Below are positions 45,128 through 53,325 of a DNA stretch of 64,000 bases, piece by piece. Positions within the stretch are counted from its first letter, which is position 1; each line of letters starts with the position of its first letter. A program made the translations under genes and the position numbers. The notes below the pieces were generated by a model. That model searched no databases, was not told where the DNA came from, and was given only the letters and a program-made list of their open reading frames with translations. This DNA comes from Dyadobacter chenhuakuii (GTDB lineage: Bacteria; Bacteroidota; Bacteroidia; Cytophagales; Spirosomataceae): NCBI RefSeq assembly GCF_023821985.2, contig NZ_CP098805.1:3906001-3970000 (forward strand), in the 5' to 3' direction.

Positions 45128-45138
45128 TTTGGCCTGGC
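45047..45138 (-). ncRNA. Candidate structured leader RNA (three-way junction)
   Basis: On the minus strand GGAGAGG/CCTCTCC forms a 7-bp closing stem over two hairpins: CGGG-TGCAAGT-CCCG and CGAAG-tgttt-CTTCG. Just upstream, AGGCC-AAAA-TGGCCT forms another hairpin, and CCTGGC (45133-45138 region) could pair with GCCAGG inside the junction as an alternative fold. It lies in the leader of the small ORF, or in its first 36 codons. GGTGCAAGTCC recalls a cobalamin-riboswitch box, but the rest of that motif is missing, so no ligand is named. Confidence 0.35.
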
Positions 45139-45436
45139 TTTTCTAATAAAATTCATAAAGTGTTTCTAAAAAGTTTGCGGGGCAAATATAGGGGAAAGTT
45201 TGGATTGGTAATGAGGGAATGAACTAACGGTCGTGGTAGCGACTGATGTTAGAGAGGTGACGGAGCTGGAAACAAATGTACTCAGTGAAAAGATTGAAAA
45301 TTCAAGTCGCTAAAACCTTGATATCTAGGCGAAAGGTTATTTTACTAGCCTATCCGGAGTTGACGCTGCCTAAAAGCGAATTTTTATTGGTTACTATTTT
45401 GTTTACTTTTCTTCATCATTCCCTGTTATCAATGAC
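45128..45436. other. Intergenic region before the sce7726-like gene
   Basis: About 300 bp AT-rich between divergent genes. Apart from the hairpin at its left edge, no gene or consensus promoter was recognised. Confidence 0.4.
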
Positions 45437-46198
45437 ATGACTTGCGGCATAATAGACTCAAAGCTGGTAAACGAGATAGTGAAAAACTATACTGCGTTAG
45501 ATTATACGCCGAAATTGCGAGAAATTTTAAGGGGAGTGTATCCTACTGCTGAACTTAATAATTCCTGTAGGTATGACCTTCATCGAAAGATCAATGATCT
45601 CGTAATAGGTAGTTACGAAGGGGAACAAACACTTAAATATCGACTTTTCAGGGCTTTTCGGTATAGAAATCTAGTCGCAGCATATGAGATCAAGGTAAGA
45701 AGCAGTCGAGTAGACTTTTTAACCATCAACAATTACACAACTAGCTTTGAGATTAAGTCCAGTTTAGACAACTTGGATAAATTGGCCAAACAGTCTGATG
45801 ATTATCTTGCCGCTTTTGAATTTAATTATGTTGTTGTACATCAACGCCACCTTACACGGTGTATTGAAATTATTCCGTCGAGTTTCGGTGTGATTACAGC
45901 TGAAAAATCTGGGCATACAATTATCAGGAAACCTACATTAAATAAGTCGCTCCATCCCGAAACGCAACTGAGTCTACTATCTAAAAAAGAAATGCAAAAA
46001 CAATTTGGATGCACAGATTCAGAAACCATCGTTAAAGAGCTAAACTGCAGTCAAATTAATGAGCAATTTAAGAAAGCTTTAAGGGAGAGATATCAAACCA
46101 GATGGAATTTTATCGTTGAAAATGACAACGAGATTTTACCTATCGATATTCAGTTTTTCTTTAACAAGAACATCAAACCTAATTTTATCTATTCGTAA
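45437..46198 (+). CDS. sce7726-like family protein (PD-(D/E)XK nuclease-like)
   Basis: A 253-residue protein. The central part SRVDFLTINN, then FEIKSSLDNLDKLAKQSDDY, gives the D-x(n)-ExK pattern of a PD-(D/E)XK nuclease core with the Q/Y helix after it, as in the sce7726 family. The final FIYS overlaps the opposing beta-family gene by 10 bp, a convergent arrangement. sce7726-like genes are repeatedly found with sce7725/beta-family partners in mobile regions. Their biological role has, to my knowledge, not been established; a nuclease-based defence is inference. Confidence 0.72.
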   Translation: MTCGIIDSKLVNEIVKNYTALDYTPKLREILRGVYPTAELNNSCRYDLHRKINDLVIGSYEGEQTLKYRLFRAFRYRNLVAAYEIKVRSSRVDFLTINNYTTSFEIKSSLDNLDKLAKQSDDYLAAFEFNYVVVHQRHLTRCIEIIPSSFGVITAEKSGHTIIRKPTLNKSLHPETQLSLLSKKEMQKQFGCTDSETIVKELNCSQINEQFKKALRERYQTRWNFIVENDNEILPIDIQFFFNKNIKPNFIYS

Positions 46199-47319
46199 GA
46201 CTCAAAGTATCCCTTTTTTATTTTTGCATTAATACAATGCAAATAGTGCTCCATTGCTATTCGTTTGAACTTCGCTTGACTTTTCCAGGGTTCCGTTCTG
46301 TCCCACATGTCTTCAAGCATTCTCCATCCAACATTATCGCGACAAAGATATTCAAGTTTAGATTCGCGCATTCTATTTGTGGGCTCAGAATTCAACACAT
46401 CCCGAACAATAATATCTCTAAAATCGTCTAACTCTGGCTCCTTTCTCTTTAATCCTTTGAAGCCATAGAAAGCATTATCTACTGCATCGTAGTAAATAAA
46501 TCCGGGACTTATACCGCCTCCGCTTTCAACAACATCTCTTTTTATACCGGCGTGATCAGCAAAACTATGAGCACCAAAAGCCCTAAATTTTTCTAGTAGA
46601 GAATTGTCAACACTATCAATGATCTCTGCATGATCAAGGCCTGTGTTTGTGATCTTATGGTTAATCGGGCTATTTAATAGCACCACATGACATCCGTTAA
46701 ACGATTTGAGATGGTCCAACATAAATTGAATTGTATCCATATCATCAACATCACCTAGACAATTTTCCTCCAAGTCAACTATTAGATAATCGTGAGGTTG
46801 GAGGACGACATTTATTTGATTCATGTCATTCGTAAAAGTCAGTTCTGACGTTCTAAATGCCAAAGTATTGAAGGTCAATCTTAAATCAGCTTCCTGTAAT
46901 TTTATAGAATTCGGTTCCCCCGTCCTTTGGGAATATGTACTAATAACAGGGATTATCTTCTCACGAGCACTTCTTAGACTCAACAGGTGAGATGTCCTCA
47001 CATCCCGTTTTTCAACTACCCCGCGTAAAAACTCGATTACCTCCGGTTTCATTTTGTTAGATACCTTCAAATGAATAGGTAAGTCCACAAACACTTTTTG
47101 ACTTTTGATTTGCCGAATTATCGGCAAATAGATCTCATGAAACTGTTTTGGCGCTTTGGGTTTAGCTTTTGAATTAGCTTTTGGCGCACGCGGTAGCTGT
47201 TCAAAATGTTTGAATATTTCTATATATGGATAAATCGCACTACCAAAGTCAAAAGAAGTCAAAACGTTTTTTTCTTGCTGACGGAGTCTGAAAACAGGAA
47301 TGTAAGTTGGCGCATTCAT
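46189..47319 (-). CDS. Beta-family protein (T4 beta-like/sce7725-like)
   Basis: A 376-residue protein beginning YIPVFRLRQQEKNVL, the opening of the beta-protein/sce7725 type (usually YxPxxRGRQxE). A TIM-barrel-like order follows with repeated short strands (VFVDLPIHL, IIPVISTYS, YLIVDLEENCLG, CHVVLLNSP, SFADHAGIKRDV) and a late GFKGLKRKEPELDDFRDIIVRDVL. Such proteins occur beside sce7726 and toxin-antitoxin genes in defence islands. Here it is the third gene after higB-higA, with 15 bp between. Function not known. Confidence 0.7.
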   Translation of the reverse strand: MNAPTYIPVFRLRQQEKNVLTSFDFGSAIYPYIEIFKHFEQLPRAPKANSKAKPKAPKQFHEIYLPIIRQIKSQKVFVDLPIHLKVSNKMKPEVIEFLRGVVEKRDVRTSHLLSLRSAREKIIPVISTYSQRTGEPNSIKLQEADLRLTFNTLAFRTSELTFTNDMNQINVVLQPHDYLIVDLEENCLGDVDDMDTIQFMLDHLKSFNGCHVVLLNSPINHKITNTGLDHAEIIDSVDNSLLEKFRAFGAHSFADHAGIKRDVVESGGGISPGFIYYDAVDNAFYGFKGLKRKEPELDDFRDIIVRDVLNSEPTNRMRESKLEYLCRDNVGWRMLEDMWDRTEPWKSQAKFKRIAMEHYLHCINAKIKKGYFESYE

Positions 47320-47334
47320 AGTTATTTATAATTT

Positions 47335-48432
47335 CTAATGTTCAATAAAATATTCCAAGTTAATTTTAACTTTCATATTTGCACCAAAATGATGCGGAAC
47401 TTGCTTCAAATTTTGAAGTCTACCAACAACAATTGCTGGATGAGTAGAATATGATCTAGCTATCTTTCGTACTAATCTTTCTGTTATCTCTGTATCAATT
47501 TCGTTTAAAAATGTATCCGGCAACAGCCAGTCACGCGCAAAGTTGTTTGCTTCGGCTTCTTTCTCAGGATCATTTTCTACTCCATCAAAATCTTCGATAA
47601 AAACATCCTTTTTACCATGTAGTAGAATATGTGCAGCCTCATGGAAAAATGTAAACCAAAAGTGATCATTTGTTTTATAACGGTCAGTAATTTGAATTAC
47701 CGGCACTTTTCCAATCCATCTGGTTGCTCCGCTAATAGGCGCTTTTGGCAAACTATATGAATAGATTACTGCAACTCCAACTTTCTCGCATATGGACTTT
47801 AATGTACTAGGAAAATCTTCTGGCTGAGTTTCTACTAAGGATTTGATTTCGTTTAATGCTATCTTAAATCCTTCTCTATCAAAGTCTGGCAAAGTTTCAC
47901 TTCTTAATTTCAACTCTCCTATTCTTAACCAAGCTGCCATACTGCCTAGTAATGTGGCATGAGCAGTACTTTTTCTAAAATTTGTACTGGCATAGCTATT
48001 CACATACATACTTTGCCATTGCAGTGGTGTCGCTACTCCATAAAATTTCAGGAACTCCTCCACCATTTCAGTTCCGACTTTGTTAGCTTTTAGATAACCG
48101 TATTTCTGCAATTCCTTAATTGGTTGCTCCTTCACCCATTTCAAACCTTCTTCTAAAAATTCTTCCTGCTCAATACGCGCAAGCTTTTCACGGTAAAGCA
48201 TTTCTCGGTTTAGCCAAAATTGCATATCTATCCCTAACACCTTTTCCAACTGCATTGCAGTATTTACCGTGATAGGTGCTTTACCCGAAATCATATCGTT
48301 TACTTTTGCCGGAGTCTTGCCGATCCGTTCCGCTAACTCGGCTTGGCTCATTTTTAGAAACTCAATCGTTTCCAATATCGTATCTCCGGGCTTGGTCAGT
48401 AATTCTCTTTCTATCTTAATGTTTTTGCTCAT
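47335..48432 (-). CDS. higA: HigA-type antitoxin with XRE HTH and ImmA/IrrE metallopeptidase domain
   Basis: A 365-residue antitoxin-like protein. Residues 23-80 are an XRE helix-turn-helix (MSQAELAERIGKTPAKVNDMISG) of the HigA/VapI type, normally about 100 residues alone. Residues about 200-290 form an ImmA/IrrE (M78) peptidase with the zinc motif HEAAH (264-268). The extra peptidase could make the antitoxin responsive to stress or infection by self-cleavage or by cutting partners. It lies 19 bp after higB in the order toxin-antitoxin, typical of higBA. Confidence 0.88.
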   Translation of the reverse strand: MSKNIKIERELLTKPGDTILETIEFLKMSQAELAERIGKTPAKVNDMISGKAPITVNTAMQLEKVLGIDMQFWLNREMLYREKLARIEQEEFLEEGLKWVKEQPIKELQKYGYLKANKVGTEMVEEFLKFYGVATPLQWQSMYVNSYASTNFRKSTAHATLLGSMAAWLRIGELKLRSETLPDFDREGFKIALNEIKSLVETQPEDFPSTLKSICEKVGVAVIYSYSLPKAPISGATRWIGKVPVIQITDRYKTNDHFWFTFFHEAAHILLHGKKDVFIEDFDGVENDPEKEAEANNFARDWLLPDTFLNEIDTEITERLVRKIARSYSTHPAIVVGRLQNLKQVPHHFGANMKVKINLEYFIEH

Positions 48433-48451
48433 TTTGTCTCTTGATTACGGA

Positions 48452-48781
48452 TTAATGATAATCTGTCGTTTCTATAATCCTTATGTCAGTTACCTCGATT
48501 GTCAAGATTTCGCCATTATCTTTCTTCGGTATAGGATCATGATTGATCTCAAATATCATTCTGTGATTTCCGGATATGTCCACCGCCCATTCTCCGGACC
48601 TTTTACCGGAAAGGGGGTGACAATTTGCCGCAGGAATCTGCATGAGTACTTTAAGGTTCGGAGATGCGGAGATATCATCTAACCTACTTTGTACTTTCTT
48701 TGCCATAGTGCCGAAGGCTTTCTGAATCTCTGATGGAGAACTCAGTTTCTTCTTGATCTTGTTCGAGTAGGTTATTTCCAT
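48452..48781 (-). CDS. higB: HigB-type toxin (RelE/ParE superfamily)
   Basis: A 109-residue protein with the HigB pattern: LDDISASPNLKVLMQIPAANCHPLSGKRSGEWAVDISGNHRMIFEIN and the C-terminal ILTIEVTDIRIIETTDYH. HigB toxins are ribosome-dependent mRNA interferases neutralised by HigA. It is the first gene of a three-gene operon higB-higA-beta with a good promoter and an operator candidate upstream. Confidence 0.88.
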   Translation of the reverse strand: MEITYSNKIKKKLSSPSEIQKAFGTMAKKVQSRLDDISASPNLKVLMQIPAANCHPLSGKRSGEWAVDISGNHRMIFEINHDPIPKKDNGEILTIEVTDIRIIETTDYH

Positions 48782-48794
48782 CTCAGAATTTTTA

Positions 48795-48852
48795 TTACCT
48801 AAATTCGGTAAGAATATTTTTACAAATATACCGGAGTTTTCTTAGGCTCCAA
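48795..48852 (-). promoter_or_regulatory. Promoter and operator of the higBA-beta operon
   Basis: On the minus strand TTG (48852-48850), 19-bp spacer, TATATTTG (48830-48823): a perfect Bacteroidetes promoter. The inverted repeat TTACC-taaattc-GGTAA (48795-48811) lies between the promoter and the higB start at 48781, a likely HigA operator for autorepression. Confidence 0.7.
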
Positions 48853-48935
48853 ACAATGAGCAAGTTATTTGTTCAATTGCGGAGATGAGGCTAAGCGAGA
48901 GTGATCACAAGAAGGCTCGAACACGTCTTTATAAT

Positions 48936-48962
48936 AAAACTGCGACGGCTTGTCGCAGTTTT
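48936..48962 (-). terminator. Terminator downstream of the PLD helicase gene
   Basis: AAAACTGCGAC/GTCGCAGTTTT, 11-bp perfect stem with a 5-nt loop and flanking T/A runs, about 150 bp after the helicase stop. Confidence 0.75.
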
Positions 48963-49115
48963 ATGTCCCCTGACAGGAGCACTAATAAAAACGTTTCATT
49001 TTCCAAGGGTTTCGCGGAGGCAAACCTATGTCCGAAATTCGCTTTTCAGATCAATGGATAAATTGTTTAACAACGCTGCAATGCCAATAAAACGTGGCTG
49101 CCCGATTTTGCTCAG

Positions 49116-52100
49116 CTACCCAACCGCCATCTTCGCCATATCCTTCCAAATATAATGCGGAGCTGACTCGCGCAATGCCCAATTGATACTCATCGGCTTC
49201 GCTCCGTAATGATCGATATAGTCCGCCAGGCCCAGGAAGACATAGGCAATCGTATTATTGAATTCATCATTGTTCTTCTCCCGCACAAAAAGAAGAATCG
49301 ATTTCTCCGTTTGCTTTTGCTTTATATATGATAGCCCCTTGCCAGTTTCAGGTCGGGCAGTGTTCTGAGACTGCCAGTGAAATATCTTTTCACTAACTGC
49401 GTAATCGTTATACAATGTGGTCGGAGAGTAATTTGCTTCTGTCTTTTCTAGCGTTATGAGCAGCAGCTCGGCATTCTTCGCTTCCAGGTTTACGACGCCT
49501 TCGCGGTTGCTGGATTTCCTCTCAAATGTGCTTTCTCCGAAAGCGGCCAGGATCTGTTCTCTCGAATATCGGCTATGTACTTTGAGCGGTTGAACGAAAG
49601 GTAGATCAGCGTCCATTTCGATGTGTGCAATTCTGTCAATAACAAGTTCGAGCAGCTCGACCATTTCACTCACCAGTTGTTCATTTCTTCCAATTTTTGC
49701 AATACTTGCCGACAGGTCTTCTGCTCCACCTGGGCTTTGCCAAAAGTCGTAGTGAAGCATGGTAAGCATTAATTTTTCATGATCGGGCAACGCATTTACA
49801 TCTACCTTAAATTGATGCTTCGCCATCCTTAGAATGAATGACAAATAGCTGAATGAATTACAGCAGAGCCACTTTTTCAGAATCGTGCGCTTCGTCTCCT
49901 CCTCATTGATTGGCAATAGATCGTCCAACCGATTCGCCAACTGACAGAGTCTGCTCCAAGTCGCTCGCTTGTAAATCGCTTGCAGCGGAATGTTATGGAG
50001 CGTGACAAAGTTTTTAAGCGATAAAGGCAATGTGGTTTGATATCGGAAATTGGCAATTTTGGTAACGAGCTGACTTGTATTGAGCTGGGTCGCTGATCGT
50101 ATATTTTTTAGAATGATTTCCTTTGCCTTCTTTTCCAAAACAATGGAGCATCCCAATGGCAAATGTGGAAAATCACGTTCGAGCTCTTCCAGCGTGGAAG
50201 TATTGGTTTTACCTATGAGTGCCCTGAATTTACCTTCAAAATCGTATTCTGGCCGGGCATTGCCAACAAAGTCAAGAACAGTCAGGCACTCCTTACCTTC
50301 TGACAGTCGCAGACCCCTTCCAAGCTGTTGAAGAAACACCGTCAGACTTTCGGTCGGCCGTAAGAACAGCACGGTGTCAATCTCTGGGATATCGACACCT
50401 TCATTGAAAATATCAACCACGAAGAGGTAATTGATATCCTTTCGCAACAATTTCGATTTGATGGTAGATCTCAGCTCTTCACGGTCGCCTCCGCTGATCA
50501 GGTAATCCGCTTTTAGGCCAGCCATTGAAAACTTTTCAGCCATGTAAATGGCATGTTCTCGAGTCACACAAAAACCCAATGCCCTGACATCTTCATAGTC
50601 TGTGAGATAGTTTCTGCAATGATTAATTATTTCTCCCACCCGAAGATCATTGTGCGTATAAATTCTCGTCAGCTCTCCTGGTAGATAGCGGCCATTCTGC
50701 CAGGTTGCGTTAGATAAATCTGTACTGTCGCTAATTCCAAAATATTGAAATGGACAGAGAAGTTTCCTGTTCATCGCCTCAGGCAATCTGATTTCGGCTG
50801 CAATTGTATCGCAAAAATCTGCCAGAATATCAGCCCCGTCTGTACGCTCGGGAGTCGCAGTTAAGCCAAGAAGCACCTTCGGTTTAAATTTGTTTAGGAT
50901 TGGGCGGTAGCTATTCGCGGCAATGTGGTGCACTTCATCAACAATAATGAAGTCATAATAGCTTTCCGAAAGCGGAAGATCCTGAATTCGGTTAGCCAGT
51001 GTCATAACGGACGCAAACACAACATCATAATTGTCTGGCTCGATGCCGTCCACCCAGAGATCGCCAAAATTGTTGTCGCGCAGAATGCCTGCGAAAGTCG
51101 CCCTTGCCTGCATCAGTATCTCCTTCCTGTGTGCGACGAAAAGCAGTCTGGCGTGAGGATGCGTTTTAAGAAAGTTTTTGAAATCAAATGCCGATACTAC
51201 CGTTTTTCCTGTACCGGTCGCAGCGACAATCAGGTTTCTATACCTATTATGAATTTGCCTCTCTGCTTGAAGCGTTTCTAAAATTTCTTCCTGAAAGGGT
51301 AAAGGCGTTATATCAAAGAAAAAAGACCTTTCGATTTGACCTTTGTTCTTCTCTCTACCGAGTGCTACTTTCAATTTCTTGGAATGTTCTCCTTGTCGGA
51401 AGTATTCGAACTCTCGGTCTTGCCAATACGTCTCGAAAGTTTTTGCAAACTTGTCGATGATGTGGCCAACTTCCTGAGTCGTCACTTTCAAGTTCCATTC
51501 TAAGCCGCTGGTTAATGCAATCCTAGAAAGATTGGCTGAGCCAATGTAGCCGGTATTGAAGCCAGTGTTTCGAAAGAATAGGTAAGATTTTGCATGTAGC
51601 CGTTCATTTTTGGTGTTATATGAAATCTTCACCTCGCAATTAGGTAGCCCCGCTAAAAACTCCACTGCTCTCAAGTCTGTTGCACCCATGTAGGAGGTGG
51701 TGATGATTTTAAGAGGGTTACCTCGACGGGTAAATTCTTCAAGTTCCTTCTGGAAGATTCTAATACCAGACCATTTGATGAAGGAAACAAGGAAGTATAT
51801 CTTATCAGAAGACAGTATTTCTTTTTTCAACTCACTTTCGAGTGAAAGCCCGACATTGGAACCCGTGAATAACTCGCTTTGTGCTAAACCTGTAAATGGG
51901 GTTATTTCCTTGATATGTTTTTCAAAATCAGAGAAAGGCGCATCCATTTTCGCGAATACAGCATTCAGGATTTTTCCATTTAGGGAGATTAAATCCTCGT
52001 CAAAATCAGCGTGCTCAAGCTCCGTTCGCAGGACGCTTATAATCTTATTTGATACTTTAATTTGACGATCAATACTATCATCTCCTGATATCAAGCTGAG

Positions 52101-52259
52101 ACCGTAGTTCAAAAGGCGACTTACATGCTGACTAAGCACGCGAGCGACCTCGCTCTTTTCGACAGGTGTTTCCTTTACAAAGAATTGTTGTTTATCGAGG
52201 GAGCTTATCTTTGAATCGATAAGCTTGGTAATCAAATTCTCGTAAAGGCCTTGCTGCAT
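49116..52259 (-). CDS. PLD-nuclease/DEAD-helicase protein with DUF3427
   Basis: A 1047-residue protein. The N-terminal region carries a phospholipase-D-like (HKD) domain: LHAKSYLFF (about 221-229) and GSANLSRIAL. A superfamily 2 helicase follows: GTGKT (348-352), DEVHH (near 430), TATPERTDG, and in the second RecA lobe FNEGVDIPEIDTVLFLRPTES and QQLGRGLRL. The C-terminal third is the DUF3427 type, with a final restriction-like stretch. Such PLD-DEAD-DUF3427 proteins are frequent in defence islands and probably degrade or unwind foreign DNA, but their action is not known to me. It is a single gene. Confidence 0.88.
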   Translation of the reverse strand: MQQGLYENLITKLIDSKISSLDKQQFFVKETPVEKSEVARVLSQHVSRLLNYGLSLISGDDSIDRQIKVSNKIISVLRTELEHADFDEDLISLNGKILNAVFAKMDAPFSDFEKHIKEITPFTGLAQSELFTGSNVGLSLESELKKEILSSDKIYFLVSFIKWSGIRIFQKELEEFTRRGNPLKIITTSYMGATDLRAVEFLAGLPNCEVKISYNTKNERLHAKSYLFFRNTGFNTGYIGSANLSRIALTSGLEWNLKVTTQEVGHIIDKFAKTFETYWQDREFEYFRQGEHSKKLKVALGREKNKGQIERSFFFDITPLPFQEEILETLQAERQIHNRYRNLIVAATGTGKTVVSAFDFKNFLKTHPHARLLFVAHRKEILMQARATFAGILRDNNFGDLWVDGIEPDNYDVVFASVMTLANRIQDLPLSESYYDFIIVDEVHHIAANSYRPILNKFKPKVLLGLTATPERTDGADILADFCDTIAAEIRLPEAMNRKLLCPFQYFGISDSTDLSNATWQNGRYLPGELTRIYTHNDLRVGEIINHCRNYLTDYEDVRALGFCVTREHAIYMAEKFSMAGLKADYLISGGDREELRSTIKSKLLRKDINYLFVVDIFNEGVDIPEIDTVLFLRPTESLTVFLQQLGRGLRLSEGKECLTVLDFVGNARPEYDFEGKFRALIGKTNTSTLEELERDFPHLPLGCSIVLEKKAKEIILKNIRSATQLNTSQLVTKIANFRYQTTLPLSLKNFVTLHNIPLQAIYKRATWSRLCQLANRLDDLLPINEEETKRTILKKWLCCNSFSYLSFILRMAKHQFKVDVNALPDHEKLMLTMLHYDFWQSPGGAEDLSASIAKIGRNEQLVSEMVELLELVIDRIAHIEMDADLPFVQPLKVHSRYSREQILAAFGESTFERKSSNREGVVNLEAKNAELLLITLEKTEANYSPTTLYNDYAVSEKIFHWQSQNTARPETGKGLSYIKQKQTEKSILLFVREKNNDEFNNTIAYVFLGLADYIDHYGAKPMSINWALRESAPHYIWKDMAKMAVG

Positions 52260-52353
52260 GGGGCGGGTTTTGGAATGGTATTTAGATAAAGTTGTAGAAA
52301 GGAATTAGTTACCCAAATATTAGTTATGTTAGTCATTCTTCAATACTCACTGT

Positions 52354-53253
52354 ATGTCGATAAAAATCCTAACCATTCTAACTCTTCTGGCATCCACGCT
52401 CTCCGCTTTCTCTCAGGAAAAAATGGTGAGTGTAAACGGCGTTAATTATCACGTTCTTACGAGCAGCTTGGAGCAAAGAAAGCTGCGTCAGCCAGTGCTG
52501 GTTTTTGAAAATGGAATGGGTATGGGGTTTGGAAATTGGGATACAATAACAGATTCGCTCGCTAAAAATGCTCCTGTTTTTCTCTATGACAGGCAGGGCG
52601 TGGAAAAATCAGACAAGGTTTTCCAAATGCCTACTCCTCAAAAGATTGCAGCGAATCTCAAATCACTTTTGCAGGAACTGAAAGTTGAACCGCCGTATAT
52701 ATTGGTCGGTCATTCCATGGGTGGCGTATACGCGCGGGCTTTCGCAGGATATTATCCCGATGCTATTGCGGGGCTCGTATTTGTCGACCCAGCAGATTTT
52801 ACGGAAACAAAAGCTGACTGGAATCAGATCTTCAGGACAATTGGCGTTTCTGAAAAGCGGATTGAAGAAATGCTTATAAACCGCTTATACACTCCTTCGA
52901 AAGCAGATTCGTCGCATTACGCCTCATGGAGTGAGGGACAAGTTTTAACGGATCTCCGAAAAACTGACTTCGCGGAGCTTAGTAGCTTGCCCATACCTCA
53001 AGTACCTATCCTGTTTTTTGTCGGCGGAAAGCTTGAAGTTCCAAAGGAACGTCGGAGCAAGGAATATGATCATGAGCGGTTCTTTGAAGAAAAAAATAGC
53101 TCGAATATGTTGAGATGGCGTCGCTTTATTCACTCTTCTAGTAAAGGTGGCGCACTGATCTATTTAAGCAACAGTGGCCATTTTGTGCATCGAGACGACG
53201 CAGCAATGGTGATTGGGAATATAAGAATGATGATAAATGCTTTGGAAAAATAA
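52354..53253 (+). CDS. Secreted alpha/beta hydrolase
   Basis: A 299-residue protein with a signal peptide (ILTILTLLASTLSAFS) and the nucleophile elbow GHSMGG (about residue 120). YDRQGVEKSDK precedes it, and a late GHFVHRDD gives the catalytic His. The order VFENGMGMGFGNWDTI fits the oxyanion (HG-like) part of general hydrolases. Expected in the periplasm; the substrate is unknown. It is divergent from the helicase and followed after 72 bp by the YwqK-like gene. Confidence 0.85.
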   Translation: MSIKILTILTLLASTLSAFSQEKMVSVNGVNYHVLTSSLEQRKLRQPVLVFENGMGMGFGNWDTITDSLAKNAPVFLYDRQGVEKSDKVFQMPTPQKIAANLKSLLQELKVEPPYILVGHSMGGVYARAFAGYYPDAIAGLVFVDPADFTETKADWNQIFRTIGVSEKRIEEMLINRLYTPSKADSSHYASWSEGQVLTDLRKTDFAELSSLPIPQVPILFFVGGKLEVPKERRSKEYDHERFFEEKNSSNMLRWRRFIHSSSKGGALIYLSNSGHFVHRDDAAMVIGNIRMMINALEK

Positions 53254-53325
53254 GGCCTGAAAAAGTAGATAACAGGTTACCTTGATTTTCTTGCTAAATA
53301 GTAATTGGGAATCTGACTTGAAAAT

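Noticed and set aside
45047..45138. Cobalamin riboswitch
   Set aside because: The GGTGCAAGTCC-like box is present, but the other conserved boxes and their order are not, and no B12-related gene follows.
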